Shown piece after piece: positions 1 through 9,286 of a stretch of 64,000 nucleotides of DNA (position 1 is its first letter; every line of letters begins with the position of its first letter). A program made the position numbers and the translations under genes. The notes beneath the pieces were generated by a model. The model was not told the DNA's origin. It ran no database searches and saw only the letters and a list, made by a program, of their open reading frames with translations. Source of the DNA: Streptomyces sp. WM6386 (GTDB lineage: Bacteria > Actinomycetota > Actinomycetes > Streptomycetales > Streptomycetaceae). The stretch is from positions 4,780 to 68,779 of the forward strand of contig NZ_JXTE01000023.1 in the NCBI RefSeq assembly GCF_000972385.1, read 5' to 3'.

Positions 1-1086
1 GCCGTACGGCGTGAACGCGAGAGCCCGCTCAGGCGGTGCGGGCTTGCCCGGCGCCGGCGGCAGCGCGAGCCGGGACATCCGCTCGGCCAGCGCGACATCG
101 TCCTCCGCGCGGCCGGTCAGCGGGCCGGCGCCGAACGCCGGCAGCAGATGGCTCCAGACCAGGTCCAGCACCTTCTGCATCTCCTCGGTGGCCCCGGTGA
201 TCGCGACCACCGCGTCCTGCTCGGGCAGCACGAGGCAGTACTGCCCGTACGCCCCGTCCCCGCGGTAGCCGTGCCGGGACATCCAGAACTGGAAGCCGTA
301 CCCCTGCGCCCAGTCGGTCCAGGTGCCGTCCCCGTTGACGATGTGCGACCGCGTCGCCTCGGCGACCCACTCCCGCGACAGCAGCCGCTCGCCCTCCCAC
401 ACGCCGTCCTGGAGGTACAACTGGCCGAGCCGGGCGATCGCGTCGGTGGTGGCGTGCAGTCCGCTGTAGCCCAGCTCGCGTCCGGTGCGGCCGCGCAGCC
501 ACGCCACGTCGCCGATGCCGAGGGGATCGAGAAGGCGCGGGCGCAGATACTCGGTCAGCGGTCGGCCGGTCACCCGCTGGACGATCGCGGCGAGGGTGTA
601 GGTGGCGGGCTGGTTGTAGGCGAAGACCGTGCCGGGGTCACGGTCCGGCGGCAGCAGCAGGAAGCCGCGCACCGGCTCGTCGCGGTCCGTCGCCAGCGCC
701 CGGTCATGGGTCTCGGCCTCATGACCGCTGGCCATCGTCGTGACGTGCCGGACGAGCATCGCGCGGCTGCGCGGGTCGGTGATGTCGGTGTCGAACTCCG
801 GGAAGTACGAGATCACCGGGTCGTCGAGCCGGAGCAGTCCCTCGGCGACGGCGAAGGCGGCGGCCGTCGCGGTGAAACTCTTGCTGAGCGAGTACAGGAG
901 ATGGGGACGGTCGGCCGTGTAGGGCGCCCACCATCCGGACGCCACGACCTTGCCGTGACGCAGGACCATCAGACTGTGCGGCTCGATTTCCGGGGCGGAT
1001 TCGAGGGCGTCGAGCAGGGCCTGCACGCCGGTCGCGTCGATGCCTTCGGCGGACGGGGTGCTCGTGGGCAAGGGGCGAACACTCAT
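1..1086 (-). CDS. Serine hydrolase, beta-lactamase class C family (C-terminus cut by window edge)
   Basis: The product belongs to the class C beta-lactamase / D,D-peptidase / esterase superfamily, which forms a serine acyl-enzyme. It reads from an ATG at 1086 leftwards off the window, so about 362 residues are seen and the stop is missing. The SxxK motif is SLSK at residues 66-69 and the YxN-type motif is YNQ at 157-159; the fold continues with the expected all-helical region. No signal peptide is visible, so it is probably cytoplasmic and more likely an esterase or peptide hydrolase than a resistance enzyme. It is divergent from the LLM oxidoreductase gene 84 bp away. The true substrate cannot be read from the sequence. 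Confidence 0.88.
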   Translation of the reverse strand, partial: MSVRPLPTSTPSAEGIDATGVQALLDALESAPEIEPHSLMVLRHGKVVASGWWAPYTADRPHLLYSLSKSFTATAAAFAVAEGLLRLDDPVISYFPEFDTDITDPRSRAMLVRHVTTMASGHEAETHDRALATDRDEPVRGFLLLPPDRDPGTVFAYNQPATYTLAAIVQRVTGRPLTEYLRPRLLDPLGIGDVAWLRGRTGRELGYSGLHATTDAIARLGQLYLQDGVWEGERLLSREWVAEATRSHIVNGDGTWTDWAQGYGFQFWMSRHGYRGDGAYGQYCLVLPEQDAVVAITGATEEMQKVLDLVWSHLLPAFGAGPLTGRAEDDVALAERMSRLALPPAPGKPAPPERALAFTPYG

Positions 1087-1170
1087 ACGACCATCCTCCC
1101 CCGGCGATCACGTCATGATCCAGACGCCTGCGGGCCGTTTTCCGTGCCGAAGCCCGGGGACTCGCTCCTT

Positions 1171-2145
1171 ATGGTGCAAATCGGATACACGATGATGACC
1201 GAGCAGGCCGGGCCCCGTGAGCTCGTCGACCATGTGGTGCGGGCCGAAGAGGTGGGCTTCGACTTCTCGGTGACCTCGGACCACTACTTTCCGTGGCTGC
1301 GTGCACAGGGTCACTCGCCGTACGCCTGGAGTGTGCTGGGCGCCGCCGCGCAGGCGACCTCACGCATCCCGCTGATGACGTACGTGACATGTCCGACCTT
1401 CCGTTACCACCCGGCCGTCGTGGCACAGAAGGCGGCGACGATGCAATTGCTCTCCGAGGGCCGCTTCCGGCTGGGCCTCGGCTCGGGAGAGAATCTCAAC
1501 GAGCATGTGGTGGGCGGCGGTTGGCCGTCCGCGGACGTACGGCACGAGATGCTGGAGGAGGCGGTCGAGATCATCCGGGCGCTCTTCCGGGGCGGACATG
1601 TGAACCATCGCGGGACGCACTTCGACGTGGAGTCCGCCCGGCTGTGGGATCTGCCCGACGTACCGCCGCCCCTGGGCATCGCGGTCTCCGGCGAGCAGTC
1701 CTGCGCCCTCGCGGGCCGGCTCGCGGACCTGGTGATCGCGACGGAGCCCAAGGCCGGCCTCCTCGACGCCTTCGACCGCAACGGCGGTACCGGCAAGCCG
1801 CGCGTCGGCCAGCTGCCGGTCTGCTACGACCCCGACCGGGACACCGCCGTGAAACGCGCCCACGCGCAGTTCCGCTGGTTCGGCGGTGGCTGGAAGGTCA
1901 ACTCGGAGCTGCCGCATCCCGATTCGTTCGAGGGGGCCACACAGTTCGTGACGCCGGACGACGTCGCCGCCTCCATCCCGTGCGGCGACGACCCGGACGA
2001 CTTCGTCGAGGCCGTGCGTCCCTACGCGGAGGCCGGGTTCACGGAGATCGCCCTGGTGCAGATCGGCGGCGAGTCGCAGCCGGCGTATCTGGACTGGGCG
2101 GAGAAGACGCTGCTGCCGGCGCTCCACGACGCCCTGGACCACTAG
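1171..2145 (+). CDS. LLM-class F420-dependent oxidoreductase
   Basis: A 324-residue luciferase-like monooxygenase fold protein of the F420-using branch (TIGR03557-like). The N-terminus MVQIGYTMMTEQAGP and the segments SVTSDHYFPW, GLGSGENLNEHVVG and the C-terminal GFTEIALVQIGG are characteristic of that branch. Such enzymes transfer hydride with reduced F420; the substrate is unknown. The start is the ATG at 1171, because the open frame upstream runs antisense to the divergent hydrolase and has no family similarity. The gene stands alone, with 95 bp before the next gene. Confidence 0.88.
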   Translation: MVQIGYTMMTEQAGPRELVDHVVRAEEVGFDFSVTSDHYFPWLRAQGHSPYAWSVLGAAAQATSRIPLMTYVTCPTFRYHPAVVAQKAATMQLLSEGRFRLGLGSGENLNEHVVGGGWPSADVRHEMLEEAVEIIRALFRGGHVNHRGTHFDVESARLWDLPDVPPPLGIAVSGEQSCALAGRLADLVIATEPKAGLLDAFDRNGGTGKPRVGQLPVCYDPDRDTAVKRAHAQFRWFGGGWKVNSELPHPDSFEGATQFVTPDDVAASIPCGDDPDDFVEAVRPYAEAGFTEIALVQIGGESQPAYLDWAEKTLLPALHDALDH

Positions 2146-2240
2146 ACACAGGGGTTTGCCAAAGCATCGCCAATGGGTGGATATAGGCTGCCTCCCTGCA
2201 TTCGTGCAGTTCGACCGGCCCCCACCCAGGAGAGTCACCT

Positions 2241-3275
2241 GTGACCCTAGCCATCGCCCCGTCCGAGACGTCCCCCGCCCCCCTGTCCGACCTCGTGGCA
2301 CGGGACGCTCGTGAGTTCGGCGTCTACGCGCGGACCGGAGGCTGGGCCTTCGGGCTGATGGTGGCGCGCAGCGTACGGCCCGGCGGCCAGGGCGCGGACG
2401 AGACGCCGAAGGTGTCCGCGAAGGAGTTCGCCGAGCTCGCCGGCTGCTCCGCCGACCGTGTCATGCGGTACTACAAGGCGTGGGACCGGGCCGCCGACGA
2501 CGGTCTCGTCCCGCACTTCGAGGCGCTCGCACCGGGCCAGGAGGTGGAGGAGCTGCCGGACGCCGATGTGTGGCTGACCTACTACGTCTCCCGCAACAGT
2601 GCCACCTCCGAGCGCGGCACCGCCATCGCAGAGGCCGCCGAGGCCGAGGGCATCCGGCCCACGAAGGCGCTGGAGGTCGCCGAGAACCCCACCGCGCTGC
2701 GCGCCGCGATCCTCGCCGACCCTTCCACCGCCCGGGCCGCCCGCCAGGCGCTCCTGGACCGGGTGCGCGAAGACCCCGACCTGCAGGCCGAGTTGGCCCG
2801 TGACGTCGTGCGCACCGACGACCTCAAGAAGGCCGTCGCCACCGAGAGCAGGTCCGCCGACCGCATCGGCTACGTCCGTCAGATCGCCGAGTCGGGCCAG
2901 ATCAAGACCCCCGCCGGACAGACCGTCGACGCGCCCGCCGACCTCCGCCAGGAGGCCGAGCGGCACCTTTCGCTCCTCGATGAGCTGGACGAGGACGAGG
3001 ACACCGGCGAGTGGGCCACCGAGGCCTACGGCACCATGAAGACCCTCGTCGTCGAGGCCGTGGAGGCCGATCCCGAACTCCGTGTCCAGGAACGGCGGAC
3101 GAAGTTCTACAGCAGCCTCCAGAAGGCGACGAAGGTGTTCGAGGAACTGACCTTCGACGACGCGCAGGACTTCTACGAGGACGACATGGTCCAGCAGCTC
3201 GAGGAATTGCAGCAGGCCATCGGCGCCTGCATCACGTCCTTGCGCGACGCTCGGGAGAATCAGCCTCACGGGTGA
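2241..3275 (+). CDS. Hypothetical actinobacterial protein with possible HTH
   Basis: A 344-residue soluble protein that I do not recognise as a named family. It starts at a GTG with a good ribosome binding site (AGGAGAG at 2230). Residues about 55-80 (KVSAKEFAELAGCSADRVMRYYKAWDRA region) look like a helix-turn-helix. The middle and C-terminus are rich in charged helices, with an acidic stretch around residue 250, and resemble ParB- or replication-associated host proteins. It lies 65 bp upstream of the SsgA-like gene on the same strand, so co-transcription is possible. DNA binding is an inference only. Confidence 0.75.
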   Translation: MTLAIAPSETSPAPLSDLVARDAREFGVYARTGGWAFGLMVARSVRPGGQGADETPKVSAKEFAELAGCSADRVMRYYKAWDRAADDGLVPHFEALAPGQEVEELPDADVWLTYYVSRNSATSERGTAIAEAAEAEGIRPTKALEVAENPTALRAAILADPSTARAARQALLDRVREDPDLQAELARDVVRTDDLKKAVATESRSADRIGYVRQIAESGQIKTPAGQTVDAPADLRQEAERHLSLLDELDEDEDTGEWATEAYGTMKTLVVEAVEADPELRVQERRTKFYSSLQKATKVFEELTFDDAQDFYEDDMVQQLEELQQAIGACITSLRDARENQPHG

Positions 3276-3340
3276 GCATTTCGTGCGTGAGAGGGGTACT
3301 TGAGGGCAGCACCGCGTCCGTTCTTTCCGGAGGCCCTCAC

Positions 3341-3766
3341 GTGAACTTCTCGACGCACAAGACCTTGGTCGTACAGCTCCAGGCGGGCGACACGGGGCGT
3401 TTCCCCGTGCTCGCCCACCTGGACTACGACGCCTCCGACCCGTTCGCCGTCACGGTGGTGTTCAGCCACGACGGCCGGGTGCTCGCCCGGTGGCGCCTCG
3501 ACCGCGAGATGCTCGCCCAGGGACTGACGGGACCGGTCGGGCTGGGCGACGTACGTCTGCGCCCCGTGTCCTCGGGCGCGGGCAAAGAGCTGCGCATGGA
3601 GTTCCTCGGCGACGCTCGGCCCGGCGGCGGCAGACATCACGCCGTGGTGTTCGCCTGGGCCCCGACGGTCGCCGCGTTCCTGAGCCGGACCTACGAGGTC
3701 GTGCTGCCGGGGCAGGAGGACGTCGAGGTCGACGACTTCCTCGCGGAGGTCATCGCACGGGGCTGA
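3341..3766 (+). CDS. SsgA-like sporulation/cell-division regulator (SALP)
   Basis: A 141-residue protein with the full SsgA/SsgB fold, including the segments LDYDASDPFAVTVVF and WRLDREMLAQGL and a C-terminal acidic tail. In Streptomyces these proteins recruit FtsZ or control peptidoglycan remodelling and spore-wall synthesis during sporulation. The start is the GTG at 3341 preceded by CCGGAGG at 3328; an in-frame start 75 bp earlier would add a non-conserved leader and overlap the region just after the previous stop. Which SALP paralogue (A-G) this is cannot be decided from sequence alone. The length is normal for the family. Confidence 0.9.
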   Translation: MNFSTHKTLVVQLQAGDTGRFPVLAHLDYDASDPFAVTVVFSHDGRVLARWRLDREMLAQGLTGPVGLGDVRLRPVSSGAGKELRMEFLGDARPGGGRHHAVVFAWAPTVAAFLSRTYEVVLPGQEDVEVDDFLAEVIARG

Positions 3767-3885
3767 ACCGGGTAGCCGTACTCATGCCAGGCGCCGCTGA
3801 CGGGGTGTCGTCTTCGAGATGCCGGCGTGGCCGGCCGTGGTGCTCGGCGGTCAGGCGGCGGACGCCTTCCTGGCCGCGCGGGCCT

Positions 3886-4407
3886 TCACTTCGTCGTGTA
3901 GCGGCGCCGGATCCACAGCGGCAGCAGGAACCAGCACACCAGGTACCACGCGACCACTGCGGTGACCAGCCACGGCACGTAGGGGTCGTGGGTGGCGACC
4001 CGCAGGATCAGCAGGAGTGAGGCGGCCGTGGTGGCGAGCAGCAGCAGCAGGCCGACGAAGGTCAGCCGGGCCGCCCACTGCACCGCGCGGGGTTTGATGC
4101 GACGCCCGGACACCAGGCGGTGCAGGGACACCGGCCCGATGAGGGCGCCGGTGGCGGTGGCGCCGAGGACGACCGTCACGATGTAGATCGTCTTCTCGGT
4201 GTCGCCGAGGTCGGCGTACTTCGGTGTGAAGACGACGGTCAGCAGGAAGCCGAACAGGATCTGCACGCCCATCTGCGCGACACGGATCTCCTGCATGAGC
4301 TCGGCCCACATACGGTCGGCCCGCTCGTCCTCGGTCTCGTCGCGTCCCGTTCGTCTCTCCGCAGCCTGCACCATGCGGGACGGGTAACCCGGCGTCTGAT
4401 CGTTCAA
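3886..4407 (-). CDS. DUF6328 family membrane protein
   Basis: A 173-residue integral membrane protein. The N-terminal cytoplasmic stretch (DETEDERADRMWAELMQEIRVAQ) followed by four hydrophobic segments (about residues 48-65, 73-93, 108-132 and 140-162) is the signature of DUF6328, common in Streptomyces and of unknown function. The TTG at 4407 has GGGAG nine bases upstream, which makes it a better start than the ATG at 4374, where no ribosome binding site is seen. It faces the end of the SsgA-like gene with 119 bp between them, a stretch in which I see no gene. Confidence 0.82.
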   Translation of the reverse strand: MNDQTPGYPSRMVQAAERRTGRDETEDERADRMWAELMQEIRVAQMGVQILFGFLLTVVFTPKYADLGDTEKTIYIVTVVLGATATGALIGPVSLHRLVSGRRIKPRAVQWAARLTFVGLLLLLATTAASLLLILRVATHDPYVPWLVTAVVAWYLVCWFLLPLWIRRRYTTK

Positions 4408-4432
4408 ACAGCCGGGCTCCCGCCCCCATGGA

Positions 4433-5416
4433 CTACCAGCGGTTCTCGACCTGGTCCTTGATCCGCCCCTCGTAGAGGTCCCGGATCGCGGTGAGCGTGT
4501 CCTCGGACAGCTCCGGCAGCGCGGCGGCGGCCGCGTTGGCGCGGGCCTGTTCGGGGTTGCGGGCGCCGGGGATCACGGTGGTCACGCCGGGCTGCTGGAT
4601 GATCCAGCGCAGTGCCAGCTGGGCCGGGGTGTATCCCTCGGGAGCGAGGGCGGAGAACTCGGCGGCCGCCTCAACGCCCGTGGCGTAGTCGACGCCGGAG
4701 AAGGTCTCGCCGACGTCGAAGGACTCGCCGTGCCGGTTGTAGGCGCGGTGGTCGTTCTCGGGGAAGACGGTGTCCTTGGTGTACTTGCCGGACAGCAGAC
4801 CGGAGGCCAGGGGCACCCGGACGATGATGCCGACGCCCGCCTCCTGCGCCGCCGGGAGCACCCGCTGAAGCGGCTTCATGCGGAACGCGTTGAAGATGAT
4901 CTGCACACCGGCCACGCCCGGCCGGGCGATCGCGGTCAGGGCTTCCTCGCACGTCTCCACACTGACGCCGTACGCGGCGATGCGCTCCTCCTCGACGAGG
5001 GTGTCCAGCGCGTCGTACACCGCGTCCGTCGAGTAGACCGGCGTGGGCGGGCAGTGCAGCTGGACGAGGTCGAGGCGGTCGACGCCGAGGTTGCGGCGGG
5101 AACGGTCGTTCCAGGCACGGAAGTTGTCGAGGACGTAGTTCTCCGGGATCTGGTCGACCCGGCGGCCCATCTTCGTGGCGACCAGGACGTGCAGGTCGGG
5201 ACGGCTCCGCAGAAACGTGGCGATGGTCTGCTCGCTGCGGCCGTCGCCGTACACATCGGCGGTGTCGAAGAAGGTCACGCCCGACTCGGCGGCGGTTTCC
5301 AGTACCGAAAGGGCTTCCTTGTCGTCGACGTCTCCCCAGTCGGCACCCAGCTGCCATGTACCGAGACCGACGACGGATGCGTGCTGACCCGACCTACCGA
5401 AAGTGCGCTCGTCCAT
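4433..5416 (-). CDS. Aldo/keto reductase
   Basis: A 327-residue NAD(P)H-dependent oxidoreductase with a TIM-barrel fold. The catalytic tetrad is complete: Asp51 and Tyr56 in FFDTADVYG, Lys82 in VATKMG and His121 in LVQLHCPP. The C-terminal GARNPEQARANAAA segment is the usual cofactor phosphate-binding loop. It resembles general stress / L-glyceraldehyde-type reductases. The gene diverges from the cholesterol-oxidase-like gene across a 138-bp region that contains a perfect 20-bp dyad (5484-5503). Physiological substrate unknown. Confidence 0.9.
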   Translation of the reverse strand: MDERTFGRSGQHASVVGLGTWQLGADWGDVDDKEALSVLETAAESGVTFFDTADVYGDGRSEQTIATFLRSRPDLHVLVATKMGRRVDQIPENYVLDNFRAWNDRSRRNLGVDRLDLVQLHCPPTPVYSTDAVYDALDTLVEEERIAAYGVSVETCEEALTAIARPGVAGVQIIFNAFRMKPLQRVLPAAQEAGVGIIVRVPLASGLLSGKYTKDTVFPENDHRAYNRHGESFDVGETFSGVDYATGVEAAAEFSALAPEGYTPAQLALRWIIQQPGVTTVIPGARNPEQARANAAAAALPELSEDTLTAIRDLYEGRIKDQVENRW

Positions 5417-5483
5417 GGCGTCAGTCTGTCATCCGTCACCTCTGTGCGCGGAACGGGCTCCTCCGGAGACTCGCCTGTAAATC

Positions 5484-5503
5484 ATTCACTCACACGAGTG
5501 AAT
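5484..5503. promoter_or_regulatory. Palindromic operator candidate upstream of the oxidase gene
   Basis: ATTCACTC-ACAC-GAGTGAAT is a perfect inverted repeat, 52 bp before the TTG at 5556 region and 51 bp from the GTG start of the flavoprotein gene. Read as ATTCAC-N8-GTGAAT it has exactly the spacing of the central dyad at 9300-9319 in front of the MFS-tetR operon. That suggests one regulator, most simply the TetR protein encoded at 7231-7815, acts at both sites; this is an inference. Confidence 0.65.
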
Positions 5504-5554
5504 CAACTCGACGAGCAAGCGCTCTCTGTCAAGCAAGTCCCTAGCTTGACCCCC

Positions 5555-7234
5555 GTGACCCACAACTGGACCCGCAGAAGCTTTCTCCTCAGTGCCGCCG
5601 CCCTGACCCTCGTGCCGGCCGATCCGGCCGTCGCCGCGCAGGAACTGCCCGGCTTCCCGGACGAGGTGGCGCTCTACCGCTCGGCGTACCGGAACTGGGT
5701 CGGCGAGATCACCGCCGCCGGGCTGTGGGCCTGTGCGCCTTCCGACGGGGACCAGGTGGCCGCCGTCGTCAACTGGGCCTGGCGCAGCGGCTGGCGGGTG
5801 CGGGCCCGGGGTCACTCGCACGGCTGGTCCCCGCTGACGGTCACGGAGGGCACCTCGCCGGACGCGCCCGTGCTGCTCGTCGACACGACCGCGCACCTCA
5901 CCGATCTGACCCTGGAGTCCGCCGGCGCCGTGCGAGCCGGCGCCGGCGCCTCGATGGAGTCCCTGCTGACCTTCCTGGAGGGACACGGCCTCGGTGTGAC
6001 GGCCGCGCCCGCGCCCGGCGACCTCACCCTCGGCGGCGCCCTGGCGATCGACGCGCACGGCAGCGCCGTCCCCGCACAGGGCGAGCGACGGCCGCCGGGC
6101 CAGACCTACGGCTCGCTGAGCAACCGGGTGCTGTCGGTGACGGCGGTCGTGTGGGACGAGGGCTCCGGGGCCTACGTCCTGCGGACCTTCGCACGTGACG
6201 AGGCGGACGCCGCCGCGCTGCTGACCCATCTCGGGCGGACCTTCGTCACGGAGGTCGTCCTGCGGGTCGGCGCGAACGCGAACCTGCGCTGTGTCAGCCG
6301 TACGGACATCCCGGCCGGTGAGCTCTTCGCCGCGCCCGGCGGCGACGGACGCACCCTCGCGAGCTACCTGGACGAGGCCGGGCGCGTCGAGGCGATCTGG
6401 TTCGCCTTCACCGAGTTCCCGTGGCTCAAGGTGTGGAGCGTCGAGCCGACGAAGCCGCTCACCTCGCGCCGCGTGACGTCGCCGTACAACTATCCGTTCT
6501 CCGACAACGTCCCGACCCTGGTGGCGGACCTCGCCGGGCGGATGGTCTCGGACGCGGCCTGGTATCTGGCGCCGGTGCTCGGGAACGCGCAGTACGACAC
6601 GGCCGCGCTCGGGCTCGTGGCGACGCTGTCCGCCGACATCTGGGGGCCGTCCAAGAACACGCTGCTCTACATCAAGCCCACCACCCTGCGGCTCAACGCC
6701 AACGGCTACGCGGTGCTCATCTCCCGGGACCAGGTGCAGCGTGTCGTGGCCGAGTTCACCGCCTTCTACCGCGAACGGCTCACGACGTACGCGGCCCTGG
6801 GACGTTTCCCGGTCAACGGCTCGGTGGAGATCCGGGTGACGGGCCTGGAGGACCCGGCCGACGCCGAACTCGTCGGCGCCCGCGCCCCGTTGCTCTCCGC
6901 ACTGCGGCCGGACAGTGGGCACCCGCAGTGGGACACCGCTGTCTGGCTGGACGTGCTGACGCTGCCGGGGACCCCGTACGCGGAGGCGTTCCTGCGTGAG
7001 CTGGAGCAGTTCCTGCTGGACAGCCACGACGGCACGGAGGCCCTGACCCGCGTCGAGTGGTCCAAGGGCTGGGCCTACACGGACGACGCGGTGTGGGACG
7101 ACGAGCAGGTGCTCGGCACGGCGGTGCCCGCCTCCCTCGGTGACGGCGTCTGGGGGCGGGCGGCCGGCATCCTGGACCGTCTCGACCCGCACGGCGTGTA
7201 CGGCAACGCCTTCCTGGACCGGCTGTTCGGCTAG
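5555..7234 (+). CDS. Type II cholesterol oxidase-like FAD flavoprotein, Tat-exported
   Basis: A 559-residue member of the VAO flavoprotein family. The N-terminus carries a twin-arginine signal (TRRSFLLSAAALTL, then a cut near AVAA). The FAD domain follows, with GHSHGWSP near residue 90 supplying the histidine that is covalently flavinylated in the family. The second half (SVEPTKPLTSRRVTSPYNYPF onwards) is the cholesterol-oxidase substrate-binding domain known from Brevibacterium type II enzyme. It should oxidise a sterol or another bulky alcohol outside the membrane. The GTG at 5555 is preferred; a TTG at 5546 is an alternative. Its stop overlaps that of the convergent tetR gene. Sterol specificity is family inference. 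Confidence 0.85.
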   Translation: MTHNWTRRSFLLSAAALTLVPADPAVAAQELPGFPDEVALYRSAYRNWVGEITAAGLWACAPSDGDQVAAVVNWAWRSGWRVRARGHSHGWSPLTVTEGTSPDAPVLLVDTTAHLTDLTLESAGAVRAGAGASMESLLTFLEGHGLGVTAAPAPGDLTLGGALAIDAHGSAVPAQGERRPPGQTYGSLSNRVLSVTAVVWDEGSGAYVLRTFARDEADAAALLTHLGRTFVTEVVLRVGANANLRCVSRTDIPAGELFAAPGGDGRTLASYLDEAGRVEAIWFAFTEFPWLKVWSVEPTKPLTSRRVTSPYNYPFSDNVPTLVADLAGRMVSDAAWYLAPVLGNAQYDTAALGLVATLSADIWGPSKNTLLYIKPTTLRLNANGYAVLISRDQVQRVVAEFTAFYRERLTTYAALGRFPVNGSVEIRVTGLEDPADAELVGARAPLLSALRPDSGHPQWDTAVWLDVLTLPGTPYAEAFLRELEQFLLDSHDGTEALTRVEWSKGWAYTDDAVWDDEQVLGTAVPASLGDGVWGRAAGILDRLDPHGVYGNAFLDRLFG

Positions 7235-7815
7235 GACGTGAGCTGGGCCTGGACCACGGGTGCGTACCGCTCAATGACGGTGTCGAGCGTGCTCGCCCTG
7301 AGGTGGGGGCCACGGGCGATGCCGTACATCACGCCGAGGCCGAGAAGGGTGCCCACGGCGAGTTCGGCGCGCAGGCCGCTGTCGGGGCCGGTGAGGCGTT
7401 CGGCGAGGCGTTCGGTGACCTGGGCACGGAAGTTGGCGCGCAGGATGTCGCCCTGTTCGCCGTGCAGCGGGGCGAAGGCGATGCGCAGCAGAGGGTCTGC
7501 GCCGCGCTCGCTCTGGCTCTCCAGGACGTGGCGGACCATGTACCGGCCCAGCTCTTGCAGGGGTGCGTCCAGCAGGGCTTCCGCGTCGGCCTCGAAGGAC
7601 ATGACGCGGGCGAAGAGGGCGTCCTTGTTGCCGAAGTACTTCAGGATCAACGGCGGGCTCACACCGGCGCGTTCGGCGACCGCCTTCAGGGTGATGTCGG
7701 CGTGGGCGTGGCGGGCCAGGAGATAGCGGGCCGACCTGAGGATGGCCGCCTTGGTCGCCTCGGCGTCCCTGCGTGCGGACGTGGCGGCGGTCGGTGGAGT
7801 GCTCACGGCACTCAT
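7231..7815 (-). CDS. TetR-family transcriptional regulator
   Basis: A 194-residue repressor-type protein. Residues about 16-62 form the TetR DNA-binding domain (EATKAAILRSARYLLARH, then LKAVAERAGVSPPLILKYFGNKD), and the rest is a ligand-binding helical domain. Its ATG overlaps the stop of the upstream MFS gene by four bases (ATGA), so the two are translationally coupled. The likely operators are the dyads at 9287-9332, in front of this operon, and at 5484-5503, in front of the convergent flavoprotein gene. It therefore probably controls export and oxidation of one class of hydrophobic compound. Confidence 0.9.
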   Translation of the reverse strand: MSAVSTPPTAATSARRDAEATKAAILRSARYLLARHAHADITLKAVAERAGVSPPLILKYFGNKDALFARVMSFEADAEALLDAPLQELGRYMVRHVLESQSERGADPLLRIAFAPLHGEQGDILRANFRAQVTERLAERLTGPDSGLRAELAVGTLLGLGVMYGIARGPHLRASTLDTVIERYAPVVQAQLTS

Positions 7816-9266
7816 GCTCCCTCCATCACCTCCTTGCGGGCTCCCCGGGCCCGGCGTGTTCCGCCCGCCTCCGGGTCGGCGGGGATGCACAGCGCGGTCG
7901 CGCACGCCGCCAGGGCGACCGCACCCGCGACGCCGAAGGCCAGCAGATAGCCGTCCAGGGCGGGCACGGGAACACCGCCGACCAGGCTGGTGTGGCGGAC
8001 CAGGACCGCGGCGACGACGGCACTCGACACCGCCTGCCCGATCGTGCGCATCAGGACGTTGACGCCGTTGGCGGAGGCGGTCTGGCCTGCCGGGACGGCG
8101 TGCAGGATGAGGGTGGGCAGCGCCGAGTAGGCCAGCGTGGTGCCGGTGCCCACGACCGCCGCACCGACCATGATCATCCACAGGTCGTGGCTGTCGGCGA
8201 TCCGCACGGCATAGCCGGCCGCGATGACCAGCGCCCCCAGGGCGAGCGTGACGCGCGGTCCGCGGGAGGCGGAGATCCGGGCCGAGACCGGCGAGAACAA
8301 CAGCATGATGAAGCCGCCAGGGAGCAGCACCAGACCGGTCTGGACGATCGACAGCCCGAGCCCGTACCCGGTGGCCCGGGGCGCCTGCACGAGCTGGGCC
8401 GTGACCAGGGAGTTGGCGTAGAACGCGAACCCGGTCAGCAGTGCGGCCACATGCGAGAGCCCGACCCGCGGCTTCGACACCAGCCGCAGATCGACCAGGG
8501 GCCGTTCGGTCCGCAACTGCTGCCACCACCACAGGGCCAGTACGACGGCGGCGGCGCCGAAGAGTCCCAGGATCCGCGCGCTGCCCCACCCCCACTGCCC
8601 GCCCTGCGACACCCCGAGCAGCAGGCTCACGAGCCCGGCGGCCAGGCCGAGGGTGCCCGGCACGTCGAACCGGCCGGGCTCCCGCACCGGCGACTCCCGT
8701 ACCGCCCACCACACCGAGGTGACGCCGAACGCGCCCAGGCCGGCGGTCACCCAGAACATCGCGTGCCAGTTCGCGTACTGCACGATGACCGCCGCGAGCG
8801 GCAGGCCCAGCGCCGCGCCGATGCCCACGGTCGAGCTCATCAGCGCCACCGCGTTGCCCCGGCGTTCCGGCGGGAGTTCGTCGCGCAGAATGCTGATGGC
8901 CAGCGGTACGACGGCGGATGCGGCGCCCGACAGGGCGCGGGCGGCGATGAGCACCCGGATGTCGGAGGACAGGGCGCACAGCACCGAGCCGACGGTCATC
9001 AGGCCCAGCGCCGCCATGAGCACCCTGCGCTTGCCGTACATGTCGCCGGCCCGGCCGAGGACCGGGGTGAGGACGGCGCCGGCGAGCAGGGTCGCGGTGA
9101 CCATCCAGGAGACGGCGCCGGGTGAGGCACCGGTCAGCCGCGGCAGGTCCGGCAGCAGCGGGACGACCACGGTCTGCATGACGGCCATGAGGATGCCGCC
9201 GAACGCCAGCACCGGGACCGTCAGCCGTTCTCGCAGGGGCCGGGGTATGGCAGCGGGCTCGTCCAT
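7812..9266 (-). CDS. MFS efflux transporter, DHA2 (14-TMS) type
   Basis: A 484-residue drug:proton antiporter. The segments AVSWMVTATLLAGAVLTPVLG and GRAGDMYGKRRVL are the major-facilitator motifs C-region and A, and hydrophobic segments continue to about residue 460, consistent with 14 helices. The ATG at 9266 has GGAGC six bases upstream; a longer open frame to 9329 runs through the palindrome and is not coding. It is the first gene of an operon with the TetR gene. A 46-bp palindrome lies immediately upstream. The substrate is unknown, probably a toxic lipophilic compound. Confidence 0.9.
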   Translation of the reverse strand: MDEPAAIPRPLRERLTVPVLAFGGILMAVMQTVVVPLLPDLPRLTGASPGAVSWMVTATLLAGAVLTPVLGRAGDMYGKRRVLMAALGLMTVGSVLCALSSDIRVLIAARALSGAASAVVPLAISILRDELPPERRGNAVALMSSTVGIGAALGLPLAAVIVQYANWHAMFWVTAGLGAFGVTSVWWAVRESPVREPGRFDVPGTLGLAAGLVSLLLGVSQGGQWGWGSARILGLFGAAAVVLALWWWQQLRTERPLVDLRLVSKPRVGLSHVAALLTGFAFYANSLVTAQLVQAPRATGYGLGLSIVQTGLVLLPGGFIMLLFSPVSARISASRGPRVTLALGALVIAAGYAVRIADSHDLWMIMVGAAVVGTGTTLAYSALPTLILHAVPAGQTASANGVNVLMRTIGQAVSSAVVAAVLVRHTSLVGGVPVPALDGYLLAFGVAGAVALAACATALCIPADPEAGGTRRARGARKEVMEGA

Positions 9267-9286
9267 CGGCGCTCCAGCGGAAAATA

